Source: an uncultured Pseudomonadales bacterium
GTDB lineage: Bacteria > Pseudomonadota > Gammaproteobacteria > Pseudomonadales > Balneatricaceae
NCBI GenBank assembly: GCA_943787595.1
Contig: CALSNA010000002.1
Location: forward strand, 1-64,000
Direction of reading: 5' to 3'
DNA: 64,000 bases
Shown: positions 10,333 to 19,479 of the stretch, in pieces
Numbering within the stretch: position 1 is the stretch's first letter
Layout of the letters: every line of letters starts with the position of its first letter
Program-made: the position numbers and the translations under genes
The notes under the pieces: generated by a model
Database searches by the model: none
What the model saw: the letters and a program-made list of their open reading frames with translations, nothing else
Told to the model about the DNA's origin: nothing

Positions 10333-10701
10333 TTATTCCTGTTTTATAGCTAACTGACAATGCTCCAGTCGACTGAATCGCCAGTGAGCAAATATTCTGT
10401 AAACAATGTCTGCAATCTGCCAAATCAGTGGCAAAGCGACTAAGGTTGCCAATACTCGCCACCACCGAAGTTGCTTCCAGATTAAAATGAAAGCATCGAC
10501 ACCTACATACAATCTGCCATCATGATCCTTGGCGTGGATTTGCTTTAGACCCGCCGATAGACTAATACCCTGTTCGTTTAGATCATCCAATGACTCTGTA
10601 ATATCTTGCCAATCAAACAAGCCCGGGGGAGCAATCTTTTTATAGTAGTTGATTTCCTTCCTACAAAGACCGCATTTTCCATCATAGAATACCATGATCA
10701 T
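10333..10701 (-). CDS. DCC-family (DUF393) thiol-disulfide oxidoreductase-like protein
   Basis: This is a member of the DCC/YuxK (DUF393) family, thought to have a thioredoxin-like fold; its substrate is unknown. Seen: the signature FYDGKCGLCRKEINYY at residues 5-20 with the CxxC pair; DWQDITE at about 35; the conserved GVDAFILIW at about 67-75; and a hydrophobic stretch ATLVALPLIWQIADIVYRIF before a basic tail. At 122 residues it has the usual length. It is intact and ends 5 bases before the DUF423 relic start, suggesting a former two-gene unit. Confidence 0.87.
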   Translation of the reverse strand: MIMVFYDGKCGLCRKEINYYKKIAPPGLFDWQDITESLDDLNEQGISLSAGLKQIHAKDHDGRLYVGVDAFILIWKQLRWWRVLATLVALPLIWQIADIVYRIFAHWRFSRLEHCQLAIKQE

Positions 10702-10949
10702 TTTATTTCCCTTGTTTTATGTTGTGATATTTGTTGGATGATATTTAATTTCGTACAATATTTTTTTACATGGCTTGCATTACACAATATATTAGGACAC
10801 AAACGGCAATCTTTTTAAGCAAGCACTAAACTGTTCATGCGCAAAAAATATGCGAAAATTATTTCATGCACTTAGATTTACCCGCTTGAATTTGTAATAT
10901 TTTTTAAGGTTTGACATAACTAAAGACCATTGCTCAACCCGTAACATGC

Positions 10950-12374
10950 TCATGAGCTCAGCTTTTTTAGAGATTGAAATGCCGTCAGAGCCAGATTACG
11001 GGACATCTTTAAATCGACAATAGCCTTTGGATAGGTAATGCCAAGTTCTACACCGGCAGCTTTTAGAATATGTTCTGGTGCTTCCCAAGGATTAAATAGA
11101 TATTGATTCGGCAAGTATGCAATCTCGGGGATAAATCGCCGCACATAACAACCATCGGGATCAAACTTTTGTCCCTGTGTAATAGGATTAAAAATTCTAA
11201 AGTAAGGTGCTGCATCAGCACCACATCCAGCCACCCATTGCCAACTTGCACTATTATTAGCAAGATCAGCGTCAACTAGTGTATCCCAAAACCACTGCTT
11301 GCCATTATGCCAGTGGAGACGTAAATTCTTGACTAAAAAAGAGCCAACAATCATTCTCACACGATTATGCATGTATCCTGTTTGCCATAGCTCACGCATG
11401 CCTGCATCAACCATGGGGACACCAGTTTGACCTTTTTGCCAAGCTCTAAGGCTTGCCTGATCCTCTACCCATGGGAAGTTGTCAAATTTTTGCTGCAAAT
11501 TTTTAGTCGGCAAATCAGGGTTATGATAAAGCTGACTATAAGAAAATTCACGCCAGCCTAACTCTCTGCAGAAATGCTCAACATGCTGATTATCTGCTAT
11601 GCTACGGACTGTATACCATAATTGATGGGGTGAAATTTCACCAAAATTCAGATAGGGTGAAAGCCTTGACACGTAAGGTTTAGCAGGTAAATTGCGGCCA
11701 TCTTTATACTCAGATAAGCCTTCGTTTATAAACTGCCTGCAGCGCGCTTGGGCACCTTCCTCTCCAATTATCCAATTTGCTTCTAGCCCTTTGCCCCACT
11801 GGGTATTAGGCAATAATCCCAGATTGTCTATACTAAGGGTAGACTCCGTATCATGATGGTATAGCGTTGCTTGAGGGATAGGGACTGGTTGACGTGGCAC
11901 TTCTGATTGCAAACACCCCTGTCGATAAAAAGGGGTGAATACTTTATATGGATCACCGTTATTTTTTTTAACTGTCCAAGGTTCCCAAAGCAATGCACCA
12001 TTATAGCTTTCTACTGCTATGGCACGGGCCTGCAAACGGGCCTTGATCTTTTCATCACGATGCATAGCCCAAGGTTCATAACAGCGATTCCAATAGACGG
12101 CTTTAACATTACAACGTGTAATAATATCTACTAAAATTTCGATTGGGTTACCACGATAAATTGATAACGAGCTGTTTAAAGAGGTATTCAACGACACTAA
12201 CGAGTGATGTAACCACCATCCACTCGCGGCACCCATCGCATACTCACCAGTATTACTGTCATCAAGAATATAGATGGGTAAAACCCGGTTGTGCACAGAG
12301 GCAGCGGTGAGTGAAGGATTGTCGGATAAACGTAGGTCCTTTCGGAACCAATGGATGGCGAGGGAATCAGACAT
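10950..12374 (-). CDS. phrB: Deoxyribodipyrimidine photolyase (class I CPD photolyase)
   Basis: This FAD enzyme repairs cyclobutane pyrimidine dimers using blue or near-UV light. At 474 residues it is full length. Seen: the N-terminal antenna-binding alpha/beta domain beginning LAIHWFRKDLRLSDNPSL; VYWNRCYEPW; and the FAD-binding domain with SRLSPYLNFGEISPHQLW, WREFSYSQLYHNP, GVPMVDAGMRELWQTGYMHN and the terminal WQWVAGCGADAAPYFRIFNP. These match CPD photolyases rather than cryptochrome-only proteins. It lies 74 bases downstream of the SDR gene on the same strand, probably co-transcribed, and close to a MerR regulator. Retention in a decaying region suggests light exposure matters (inference). 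Confidence 0.95.
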   Translation of the reverse strand: MSDSLAIHWFRKDLRLSDNPSLTAASVHNRVLPIYILDDSNTGEYAMGAASGWWLHHSLVSLNTSLNSSLSIYRGNPIEILVDIITRCNVKAVYWNRCYEPWAMHRDEKIKARLQARAIAVESYNGALLWEPWTVKKNNGDPYKVFTPFYRQGCLQSEVPRQPVPIPQATLYHHDTESTLSIDNLGLLPNTQWGKGLEANWIIGEEGAQARCRQFINEGLSEYKDGRNLPAKPYVSRLSPYLNFGEISPHQLWYTVRSIADNQHVEHFCRELGWREFSYSQLYHNPDLPTKNLQQKFDNFPWVEDQASLRAWQKGQTGVPMVDAGMRELWQTGYMHNRVRMIVGSFLVKNLRLHWHNGKQWFWDTLVDADLANNSASWQWVAGCGADAAPYFRIFNPITQGQKFDPDGCYVRRFIPEIAYLPNQYLFNPWEAPEHILKAAGVELGITYPKAIVDLKMSRNLALTAFQSLKKLSS

Positions 12375-12448
12375 GATGTATAACTCAAATATTGGGATGA
12401 AAAATGATTATTTTGTGATCATTTAAGAGAGAAACTGTCGTATGTCGT

Positions 12449-13168
12449 TCAATAAGGTATCTCACTGCCATCCCAGGCAAAAAACTTGCCACTATCCATT
12501 GAAGAAAGCCCTTCCAAGACCAGGCACATCTGTCTTACCGAGTAGTCTGCACTGAATAGTTTGTCAGTCGGGACTCGTTTTTGAAAGGGCTTTGATAAGC
12601 CTGTTGCAACAGTACCGGGATGCAATCCCACCACAATAACGCCTTTTTGGCGTCGGGCAATTTCGATGCTGATGGTTTTTAGCAACATATTCAGAGCTGC
12701 CTTGGAGGCGCGATAAGCATACCAGCCTCCGAGTCGATTATCCGCTATGCTACCAACACGGGCCGACAATACGGCAAAGACCGCACGTTTTGTATGTTGT
12801 AGTTTAGGCAAAAAGTACTTCGCAACCAGAGCAGGTCCAATCGTATTAGTTAAGAATATCTGCTCGAAATTTGTACAATTCAAATCACGAAGACACTTTT
12901 CTGGCATCAAGTTATTGCCGTGTAACACACCTGTAGCCACAATCACTAAATCCAGAGGCGCATCTTGTGAACTTTGTATTGCAGCTACCTTGATGGATTC
13001 TTCATCCACCAAATCAACGTGATCATAGTATACATTAGCCAATTCTTTTTTCATGCCAGAACGGGAAAATGCATGCACAGTGTTGGAGGGATCTTCAGAG
13101 AATAACTTGACGAAAGCAGAACCAAGTCCACCTGAAGCGCCAATAACCGCAATGTTTTGATCTGACAT
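12449..13168 (-). CDS. SDR-family oxidoreductase (C-factor-like)
   Basis: This is a classical short-chain dehydrogenase of 239 residues. Seen: cofactor motif GASGGLG at residues 10-16, the acid after strand 3 (YDHVDLVDE), the ATGVLHG segment at about 79-85, and the catalytic set Ser135, Tyr152, Lys156 (YRASK). LHPGTVATGLS follows. It resembles the C-factor/CsgA-like SDRs found beside photolyase genes in many gammaproteobacteria. The substrate is unknown. It is first in a likely SDR-phrB operon and divergent from the MerR gene, with 550 bases between them. Confidence 0.9.
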   Translation of the reverse strand: MSDQNIAVIGASGGLGSAFVKLFSEDPSNTVHAFSRSGMKKELANVYYDHVDLVDEESIKVAAIQSSQDAPLDLVIVATGVLHGNNLMPEKCLRDLNCTNFEQIFLTNTIGPALVAKYFLPKLQHTKRAVFAVLSARVGSIADNRLGGWYAYRASKAALNMLLKTISIEIARRQKGVIVVGLHPGTVATGLSKPFQKRVPTDKLFSADYSVRQMCLVLEGLSSMDSGKFFAWDGSEIPY

Positions 13169-13718
13169 TTTTGTATACTATTAATTTTTTAGTAATCAGT
13201 TAAGCATAGATCCAACCCATTAAGGATTTATCAATACGCAAGGACTGTGCATATGTTTCAGTAATTTGGGGCCATCATCTGGTCTAAAGTATATCTTATC
13301 ATCGGTGATTTATTAGATTGAAGCACTCTACACAACTGAATACAGGTTGTGAGTCTCATTAGTGTCTTGTTGCGGCTGCCTAGTAAATAACATAGGAAAT
13401 TGTATATCAGGAACCCTTTTCAGTGACTGGCGTTTTCTAAGCTTCCTGATCAATTTGCCATATACATATGAGGCTGCGGCTTAAGGCAAATGTGATCAAT
13501 TGTTGCTTGGCAGTTAAATTTTTCCTACTTCAATACATGGAGATGATTTAAAAGACTTGACCCAATCTTAATTACTTTTAGTATTTGCACATGTTTGGTC
13601 GATAAAATTTATCATTATACGATATTTATCGTGTTTTTTTATATTTTTGTACTATTATCATCTACAATACATAGTCATCGTATTTAAAAATCATTTTTAC
13701 AGCCAAAAGGATAAACAT
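13169..13718. promoter_or_regulatory. Divergent intergenic region between the SDR-phrB unit and merR-like gene
   Basis: At 550 bases this is long for a bacterial divergent promoter. It contains an AT-rich dyad at 13600-13631 and a related pair of boxes: TTTTTGTACTATTA at 13644-13657 and TTTTTGTATACTATTA at 13168-13183. The latter abuts the SDR start codon. A MerR-type regulator would plausibly bind here, but no experimental site is known to me, and the -35/-10 elements are not clear-cut. Confidence 0.4.
13600..13631. promoter_or_regulatory. AT-rich dyad, candidate operator upstream of the MerR-type gene
   Basis: Perfect 7-base arms CGATAAA (13600-13606) and TTTATCG (13625-13631) enclose an 18-base spacer that carries a smaller TATC...GATA dyad. 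It lies about 90 bases before the MerR-type start. A T-run follows on the plus strand, so a weak terminator is an alternative reading, although no gene ends there. Confidence 0.4.
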
Positions 13719-14657
13719 ATGGAACAGGCTAGAATGAGCATTGGTGTTGCCGCGAGAATGACTGGCATCAACGCAAATACCCTGAGAATGTGGGAACGCC
13801 GCTATCAATTAGGCCCATCGCAACGTGGTTCAGGGGGGCAACGAGAATACAGCACAATGGATATTGATCACTTAAGACTAATCAAAAAGCTTATGAATAA
13901 GGGTGTGAGGATTGGCGATATTGCACAATTATCCACCAAGACACTGACCAGTTTACTACTTGATTCTGGGGATCATAGTATCAGCGATGTTAACTTGGCG
14001 GAGCCAATCAAAACACAAGTAGTTGGAACAACGTTGAGTAATTACTTTAAAGCTCATATAAAGCGTTACCCAAAACTTGCCATCCAATGCTCAGACACCC
14101 GTACTGAAGAATGGATGCACAATCCAGAGCTGCACCAAAAGGACCTACTGATATTGCAACAAAGCTCCCTCAATGGCAAACACATCGAACCATTAATCAA
14201 TATAGGCAAAAAAAAAGTTCATATCATCGTCTTGTACTTGTATTGTAACCAAGAAACTATTGAAAAGCTGGAGCACGAGGGACTTATCCTAATACAGGGC
14301 GATATTTTATCATCGCGCATAGATGAAGCTGTTAATAAAGCACTCAGATTGATCAGCAATGCCTCTGAACTTGATAAAAGCAGCCTGGCATTTGACATTT
14401 CACTACCCAAAAGCCAGCCACGACATTTTGATGAATCAGATCTAATCGCAGCAGAAGCCCAATCGAGTAAATTTAATTGTGAGTGCCCCCAGCATTTAAG
14501 CAACTTGATTCGACAGCTCAGTGCCTTTGAGGAATACAGTAAAACCTGCGAAGCTGAAAACTGGAAACAGGCCGCAGTGCATGCTTGCATCTACTCTTAT
14601 GCGAATCAAGCCAGATACTTGATTGAGAAGGCCTTACAGGCCGCATTAGATGAATAA
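13719..14657 (+). CDS. MerR-family regulator, YcgE/LitR-like, without visible B12 motif
   Basis: This is a DNA-binding regulator of 312 residues from the chosen ATG at 13719, which has an AAAGGA-type RBS just upstream; longer upstream codons look non-coding. Residues 6-75 form a MerR helix-turn-helix with the typical NTLRMWERRYQL and EYSTMDIDHLRLIKKLMNKG. The remainder has the size of a cobalamin-binding-type domain, but the DxHxxG histidine motif is not seen, so a B12 cofactor as in CarH/LitR is unlikely. It is divergent from the SDR and phrB genes, a setting in which related regulators control photolyase in other bacteria. Target and signal are inferred. Confidence 0.85.
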   Translation: MEQARMSIGVAARMTGINANTLRMWERRYQLGPSQRGSGGQREYSTMDIDHLRLIKKLMNKGVRIGDIAQLSTKTLTSLLLDSGDHSISDVNLAEPIKTQVVGTTLSNYFKAHIKRYPKLAIQCSDTRTEEWMHNPELHQKDLLILQQSSLNGKHIEPLINIGKKKVHIIVLYLYCNQETIEKLEHEGLILIQGDILSSRIDEAVNKALRLISNASELDKSSLAFDISLPKSQPRHFDESDLIAAEAQSSKFNCECPQHLSNLIRQLSAFEEYSKTCEAENWKQAAVHACIYSYANQARYLIEKALQAALDE

Positions 14658-15157
14658 TACCAGAATTAGCGACACCCCAGAGTATCGCATATTTTTAGAC
14701 AAACAAAGCATCCGGGATTAAGCGGTCCAATCACATTCAATATCAATGATTTCAGCACGCAACGTAATCCTTACAAGCTGGGTCATCAACAGACAAGACA
14801 TATTGACCAAATATTGGACGCTAATGACATTAGCCGAGCCTAGATAGTTATTGATTACTGAAATCAATCCAGCCAGGAAAGTTACTGCTTTGGCTCGGAG
14901 AAATGTATAAAGCAGATACTGAATAACATGCTGGTTCGTCACTATTCCCCTAAACATTTTCTTCAATTCGTCGTGCTGTAGCTCAAGCACCTGCACTGAC
15001 TTGAAGGAATACAATCCAATGTTGCTTTACCTAGCTAGATAAATAGCGATGGTTTCAGCAAAGTGTGGGGTAAAGTTCAACAAAAATCTAAAGATAAGCC
15101 ATCTAGTGCTGCTAAAATTCTGCTGTTAATCACAAATTTTTACCAGACCCTAGGATT
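14658..15157. other. Gap of 500 bases with one doubtful ORF
   Basis: A 98-codon open frame on the minus strand (14718-15014) is rich in hydrophobic residues and ends LRAEIIDIECDWTA. I recognise no family, and no clear RBS or operon link supports it. It could be a decayed remnant of a gene that once preceded or followed smr. Nothing else stands out. Confidence 0.3.
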
Positions 15158-15724
15158 TTAAGCTTCGCCATCGAAATGTTGTAACAGCACATAGACTGCA
15201 CCATTACCACCGTCTTTTTGTTGTGCAGAACAAAAAGCCTGCACTTGATCAAGCAGCGGCAACCAATAATTAACATAGGACTTGAGTATAGAATGGGCAG
15301 GGCCTTGCCGAACCCCACTAAGATTACGAGATACACCACCCTTGCCATGAATAATCAGCATACAGCGATCACCCTCTCGCCGCGCATCGACCAGTGCTGA
15401 TAGTATATCACTATAGGCTTGTTTCACTGTGCAACCATGTAGATCAAGTTCAAAACTGGGCCTGAGTCGTCCTGTACGCAATTTTCGCACAGTATGTGCA
15501 GACACCATGTAACGCTGAAAATACAAGCGCTGCTCAATATCCACCATAACTGGTTCAGAATTAGTGTCAAAAGGTGTAGCAATAGTTTGGGTGGCTGCCT
15601 GTTTAGCATAATCTAGGCTGGCTCTGTTACACTGCTTCTGAGGTTTTTGCCACCGCCGTCCAGATGGACGTAACGGGATTACATCTGTCATTAAGCTGCC
15701 AAAATCCTGATCTTGATTTGCCAT
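15158..15724 (-). CDS. Smr-domain protein (SmrA/YdaL-like)
   Basis: Small MutS-related (Smr) domain proteins bind or cut nucleic acids; E. coli SmrB cleaves mRNA at collided ribosomes. This 188-residue protein has a variable basic N-terminus, the helix RLYFQRYMVSAHTVRKLRTG, and then the Smr domain with LDLHG at 93-97, QAYSDILSAL and IIHGKGG at 124-130. The HGKG loop and LDLHG motif are intact, so nuclease activity is plausible. It runs opposite to aroC with a 450-base gap. In many relatives prmB sits in that position and it is not seen here. Confidence 0.88.
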   Translation of the reverse strand: MANQDQDFGSLMTDVIPLRPSGRRWQKPQKQCNRASLDYAKQAATQTIATPFDTNSEPVMVDIEQRLYFQRYMVSAHTVRKLRTGRLRPSFELDLHGCTVKQAYSDILSALVDARREGDRCMLIIHGKGGVSRNLSGVRQGPAHSILKSYVNYWLPLLDQVQAFCSAQQKDGGNGAVYVLLQHFDGEA

Positions 15725-16175
15725 GAGGTTATTCTCTATGGATTCTGAAATATCTTGAGAAATTTAGTTTAACATCAAATTTGTACTGGATGCTGCACTG
15801 GAATTATCAGATGTGCATTTTAGTCCAGCACCCTTAATACACTCAACCGCATGCTGGCCTGGTTCATCATATATTGACATTTAATCAGTATTAAAAATAA
15901 TTCCATTAAGCCAATCGGTGTATCAGTCAACAGATACGATAATGAAGCGCAGTAAAAGTGAACAGCAAGGTTGCTAAATTGTGGTCTTAGCACATAATTC
16001 AGATAGTATAGCAGGTTGTCTAGGCACGATTAGGCGGATGTACAATATTTGATTTAATTTTATATTTCAATATGTTATAACGTGACAACACAATTATTGA
16101 AGACTTTAGAATGAGTTACTGGTGTGGCTATTCAATTAAAATGTACACTTAAGTCGTTAATCTACCGGAAACGTT
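15725..16175. other. Divergent gap between smr and aroC, no gene seen
   Basis: About 450 bases without a recognisable gene. In pseudomonad relatives the glutamine methyltransferase gene prmB lies next to aroC; I see no fragment of it. The end closest to aroC has a possible sigma70-like element (TTGATT near 16050, AT-rich spacer, TATGTTATAA near 16070-16080), which would give a leader of about 90 bases. That call is weak. Confidence 0.35.
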
Positions 16176-17273
16176 ATGTCAGGCAATAGTATTGGGAAAT
16201 TGTTTACCGTTACTACCTTTGGTGAAAGCCACGGGCCAGCCCTTGGTGCCATAGTAGACGGTTGCCCAGCTGGCCTGGCACTTACAGAAGCCGACTTGCA
16301 GGTTGATTTGGATCGCCGCAAACCAGGTAAATCACGTCACACAACACAACGACGTGAAAGTGATCAAGTAACGATTCTCTCGGGTGTTTTTGAGGGAATT
16401 ACCACAGGCACACCCATTGGGTTGCTGATCTATAATACGAATCAACGGCCCAAAGATTACCATAACATTAAGCACCAGTTCCGTCCTGGCCATGCCGACT
16501 ACACCTATATGCATAAATATGGCCATCGTGATTACCGTGGAGGAGGACGGTCATCAGCACGGGAAACAGCCATGCGGGTGGCAGCCGGCGCTATCGCTAA
16601 ACTCTGGCTAACCCAACAGAAGGTAACCATCCAAGGCTATTTATCTTGCCTGGGACCTCTACACCTGAGTTGTCCCGCACCTGACACCATTGATAATAAC
16701 CCGTTTTTTTGTGGTGATCCTAGCCGTATTGTTGAGCTGGAAAACTATATGGATCAATTACGCAAATCAGGTGATTCCATTGGGGCTGAAGTAACGGTTG
16801 TAGCAAAGGGTATAATGCCTGGTTTGGGAGAACCCGTATTTGACCGTTTAGATGCAGAACTGGCTCATGGGTTAATGAGCATCAATGCGGTCAAGGGGGT
16901 AGAAATCGGAGATGGATTTGCAGCAGTGAACCAGAAAGGTAGCCAGCACCGTGATGCAATGACCCCGGATGGTTTTTTATCCAACCATGCTGGTGGTATA
17001 TTGGGAGGTATTTCCAGTGGACAGGATATTGTTGCACGCATCGCCCTTAAACCAACCTCCAGCCTGCGCCTGCCAGGACGTAGTATTGATGATGAAGGCA
17101 ATGAGATGGAAATAATCACTAAAGGACGCCACGATCCCTGTGTAGGTATCAGGGCAACACCCATCGCCGAAGCCATGATGGCCATTACTTTAGCAGATCA
17201 TTTTTTACGTCAACGGGGCCAGCATGGCCAACCAAATCATAATGTGCCTGATATTACCAGCACAATGGATTAA
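16176..17273 (+). CDS. aroC: Chorismate synthase
   Basis: This enzyme converts 5-enolpyruvylshikimate 3-phosphate to chorismate with reduced FMN, the last common step to aromatic amino acids, folate and quinones. At 365 residues it is full length. Seen: [20 protein letters not shown] near the start, [56 protein letters not shown] in the middle, and a C-terminal [16 protein letters not shown]. It uses an ATG start (16176) and is followed after 7 bases by tupA, so both probably share a transcript. Confidence 0.97.
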   Translation: MSGNSIGKLFTVTTFGESHGPALGAIVDGCPAGLALTEADLQVDLDRRKPGKSRHTTQRRESDQVTILSGVFEGITTGTPIGLLIYNTNQRPKDYHNIKHQFRPGHADYTYMHKYGHRDYRGGGRSSARETAMRVAAGAIAKLWLTQQKVTIQGYLSCLGPLHLSCPAPDTIDNNPFFCGDPSRIVELENYMDQLRKSGDSIGAEVTVVAKGIMPGLGEPVFDRLDAELAHGLMSINAVKGVEIGDGFAAVNQKGSQHRDAMTPDGFLSNHAGGILGGISSGQDIVARIALKPTSSLRLPGRSIDDEGNEMEIITKGRHDPCVGIRATPIAEAMMAITLADHFLRQRGQHGQPNHNVPDITSTMD

Positions 17274-17280
17274 ATAACCT

Positions 17281-18114
17281 ATGTTTCCAGTTTTGCCACG
17301 CCGCCACGATGTACTGCTAGTTATTTTGCTAGTCTGCACGGTTATGACCACATCCAGTACATTAGCACGGGAATCAATCAAGCTAGCCATAACCACCTCT
17401 ACTTATCATTCAGGTTTAATGGATATTTTGTTGGCAGAGTTTGCTAAAACGGATGATCTAGCCGTTCAGCTGCTTGCTGTAGGTACCGGCAGAGCATTAA
17501 CCATGGCCCGCAATGGTGATGTGGACGTGGTGATGACACATGCACCAACTGCTGAAGCACGCTTCGTCAAACAAGGTTATGGCATTGACCCAAGAAATGT
17601 GATGTATAATGATTTTGTGATTGTTGGACCTGCCTCTGATCCAGCAGTAATTGACGGTTTAGATGACGTATCAGAAGCACTAAGTCGCATTCACAATACC
17701 CAGCAGCGATTTATTTCCCGTGGAGATGACTCTGGCACTCATAAAAAAGAAGTGAGCTTATGGCAGGAAATAGGTAAAACTCCAGTCTATTCTGATTATC
17801 TGGAATCAGGCCGCGGCATGGGACATACCCTGCAGATGGCAGGTGAGCTAGCCAGCTATACAATGACTGATCGTGGCAGCTGGCTGGCTATGGCAGACAA
17901 TTCACCCCTTAGGTTACTGGTAGAGGGGGATAAAAAGTTGCGCAATCCATATAAAATCATCTTAGTTAATCCAGAGAAACACCCCCATGTTCGTATTGCT
18001 AACGCACGCCGGTTCCGAGATTGGTTGGTATCGGACATTGGCCAGGCAGCCATCAATGATTTTCAGATCAATGGCCAAATTTTATTTTATTCTGCAAGTA
18101 CACCTATACCGTAA
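17281..18114 (+). CDS. tupA: Tungstate-type ABC transporter, substrate-binding protein
   Basis: This is a periplasmic binding protein for a tungstate (possibly molybdate) importer. At 277 residues it has a signal peptide at about 1-29 with the hydrophobic VLLVILLVCTVM. The mature start KLAITTSTYHSGLM carries the TTS loop typical of TupA. LLAVGTGRALTMARNGDVDV, FNDFVIVGP-like YNDFVIVGP and SRGDDSGTHKKE then match the TupA/WtpA subgroup. Two further genes encode the permease and ATPase, making a complete operon. Ion selectivity cannot be read from sequence alone, but the three-gene architecture and motifs favour TupABC over ModABC. Confidence 0.9.
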   Translation: MFPVLPRRHDVLLVILLVCTVMTTSSTLARESIKLAITTSTYHSGLMDILLAEFAKTDDLAVQLLAVGTGRALTMARNGDVDVVMTHAPTAEARFVKQGYGIDPRNVMYNDFVIVGPASDPAVIDGLDDVSEALSRIHNTQQRFISRGDDSGTHKKEVSLWQEIGKTPVYSDYLESGRGMGHTLQMAGELASYTMTDRGSWLAMADNSPLRLLVEGDKKLRNPYKIILVNPEKHPHVRIANARRFRDWLVSDIGQAAINDFQINGQILFYSASTPIP

Positions 18115-18122
18115 GGCTGTTT

Positions 18123-18830
18123 ATGACTGAATTTATGGCGATCTTTGCCAGTGCAGTGCAACAGTTGCTCAGTGGTGATCCATTAATATGGCATATTGTC
18201 GGAGTCTCGTTTAGTGTATCTTTGTCAGCTATACTGATAGCATCTTTACCAGCATTGCTCATCAGCTTTAGCCTTGCCTATTATCACTTCCCTGGTCGCT
18301 GGGTCATAATCAGTCTGGTTAACAGTCTGTTAGGCATTCCCACAGTGGTGGTTGGCCTGCTGCTATATCTGTTGCTATCCCACAGTGGCCCACTGGGCGA
18401 ACTGCAATTACTGTTCACGCGTCCAGCCATGGTGATTGGCCAAGTATTGCTATGCTTCCCTCTATTGGTAGCTATGAGCTTAGTGGCTTTTCAAGCTGCC
18501 GATCAGCGCGTGCTGGAAACCGCACGCACTCTCGGCGCTACCCGTCTGCAAGCATTTTTGACCTTATTATATGAAGTGCGTTTCGCACTTATAGCAGCTG
18601 TTATTGCTGGTTTCGGACGCATTATTGCTGAAGTTGGTTGTGCTATGATGGTGGGTGGCAATATATTGCACCACACCCGAAATATTACTACCGCAATAGC
18701 ACTGGAAACGGGTAAAGGGGAATTTGTACAAGGCATTGCCTTGGGCGTGGTATTGCTGATGGTGGCCCTGATGCTTAATGTATCCTTAGGCTGGATACAA
18801 AGCCGCACCCGAGTATTGCAACAGCTGTAG
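18123..18830 (+). CDS. tupB: Tungstate-type ABC transporter, permease
   Basis: This is the inner-membrane permease of the oxyanion importer. Its 235 residues have about five to six hydrophobic segments. The cytoplasmic EAA loop that contacts the ATPase is visible at about 137-170 (ETARTLGATRLQAF, then GFGRIIAEVG). LLGIPTVVVGLLLYLLLS matches TupB proteins. It lies 8 bases after tupA and 7 bases before tupC, so translation is likely coupled. Confidence 0.9.
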   Translation: MTEFMAIFASAVQQLLSGDPLIWHIVGVSFSVSLSAILIASLPALLISFSLAYYHFPGRWVIISLVNSLLGIPTVVVGLLLYLLLSHSGPLGELQLLFTRPAMVIGQVLLCFPLLVAMSLVAFQAADQRVLETARTLGATRLQAFLTLLYEVRFALIAAVIAGFGRIIAEVGCAMMVGGNILHHTRNITTAIALETGKGEFVQGIALGVVLLMVALMLNVSLGWIQSRTRVLQQL

Positions 18831-18837
18831 GTTAGTC

Positions 18838-19479
18838 TTGATGCGTATTGAGCTAAAGCAAATCTGTCAAGTGTACCATGATCAATTATTGTTCAATATT
18901 GATGATCTAGGCTGGGAATCAGGCGACAGTATTCACCTTTATGGTGCTAATGGCAGTGGTAAATCAACCCTGATGAAAATCATCGCGAGACTGCTCAAAC
19001 CAACCCGAGGTCAAGTGCGTTATCTTAGCCATGAAGAACAAACCAAGGGATCAGTGATTTATTTACACCAGCATGCTTACTTGTTTGATACCACTGTACG
19101 CGGCAACCTGGAATACGGCCTGCGATTGCAGGGACAAGCCGATGGCGCCAGAGTTAATAACATATTAGAGCAGACTGGATTAACAACATTGCAACAACGT
19201 TCAGTACACAATTTATCCGGTGGCGAACGTCAGCGCCTAGCTATGGGGCGAGCTCTGATACTACGGCCACAAATGCTGTTACTGGATGAACCGACCAGCA
19301 ATCTGGATGCTAGTTCTGTAGAACGCATGATAAGTATCTTGCGCCAGCTGCGACAACAAGGCACAGGACTGATGCTAGCTTGTCACCAAACCAGTGCCCT
19401 GATGCAATTGTGCCACCAACACTGGCACCTGATTAATGGCGAAGTTCAGACTTACGCCTGCGGCGATAATGAACATTAA
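18838..19479 (+). CDS. tupC: Tungstate-type ABC transporter, ATP-binding protein
   Basis: This is the ATPase that drives the importer. Its 213 residues carry Walker A GANGSGKST at 36-44, the Q-loop region with YLHQHAYLF, the signature LSGGERQRLAMGRAL, Walker B LLLDEPTS and a switch histidine (LACHQTS). All nucleotide-binding residues are present. It overlaps the convergent yecA-like gene by 47 bases at their 3' ends, so antisense transcription between the two is possible. Confidence 0.92.
   Translation: MMRIELKQICQVYHDQLLFNIDDLGWESGDSIHLYGANGSGKSTLMKIIARLLKPTRGQVRYLSHEEQTKGSVIYLHQHAYLFDTTVRGNLEYGLRLQGQADGARVNNILEQTGLTTLQQRSVHNLSGGERQRLAMGRALILRPQMLLLDEPTSNLDASSVERMISILRQLRQQGTGLMLACHQTSALMQLCHQHWHLINGEVQTYACGDNEH

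Noticed and set aside
14718-15014. 98-codon frame downstream of the MerR-type gene
   Set aside because: Open and somewhat hydrophobic but no family recognised and no RBS; could be decay debris.
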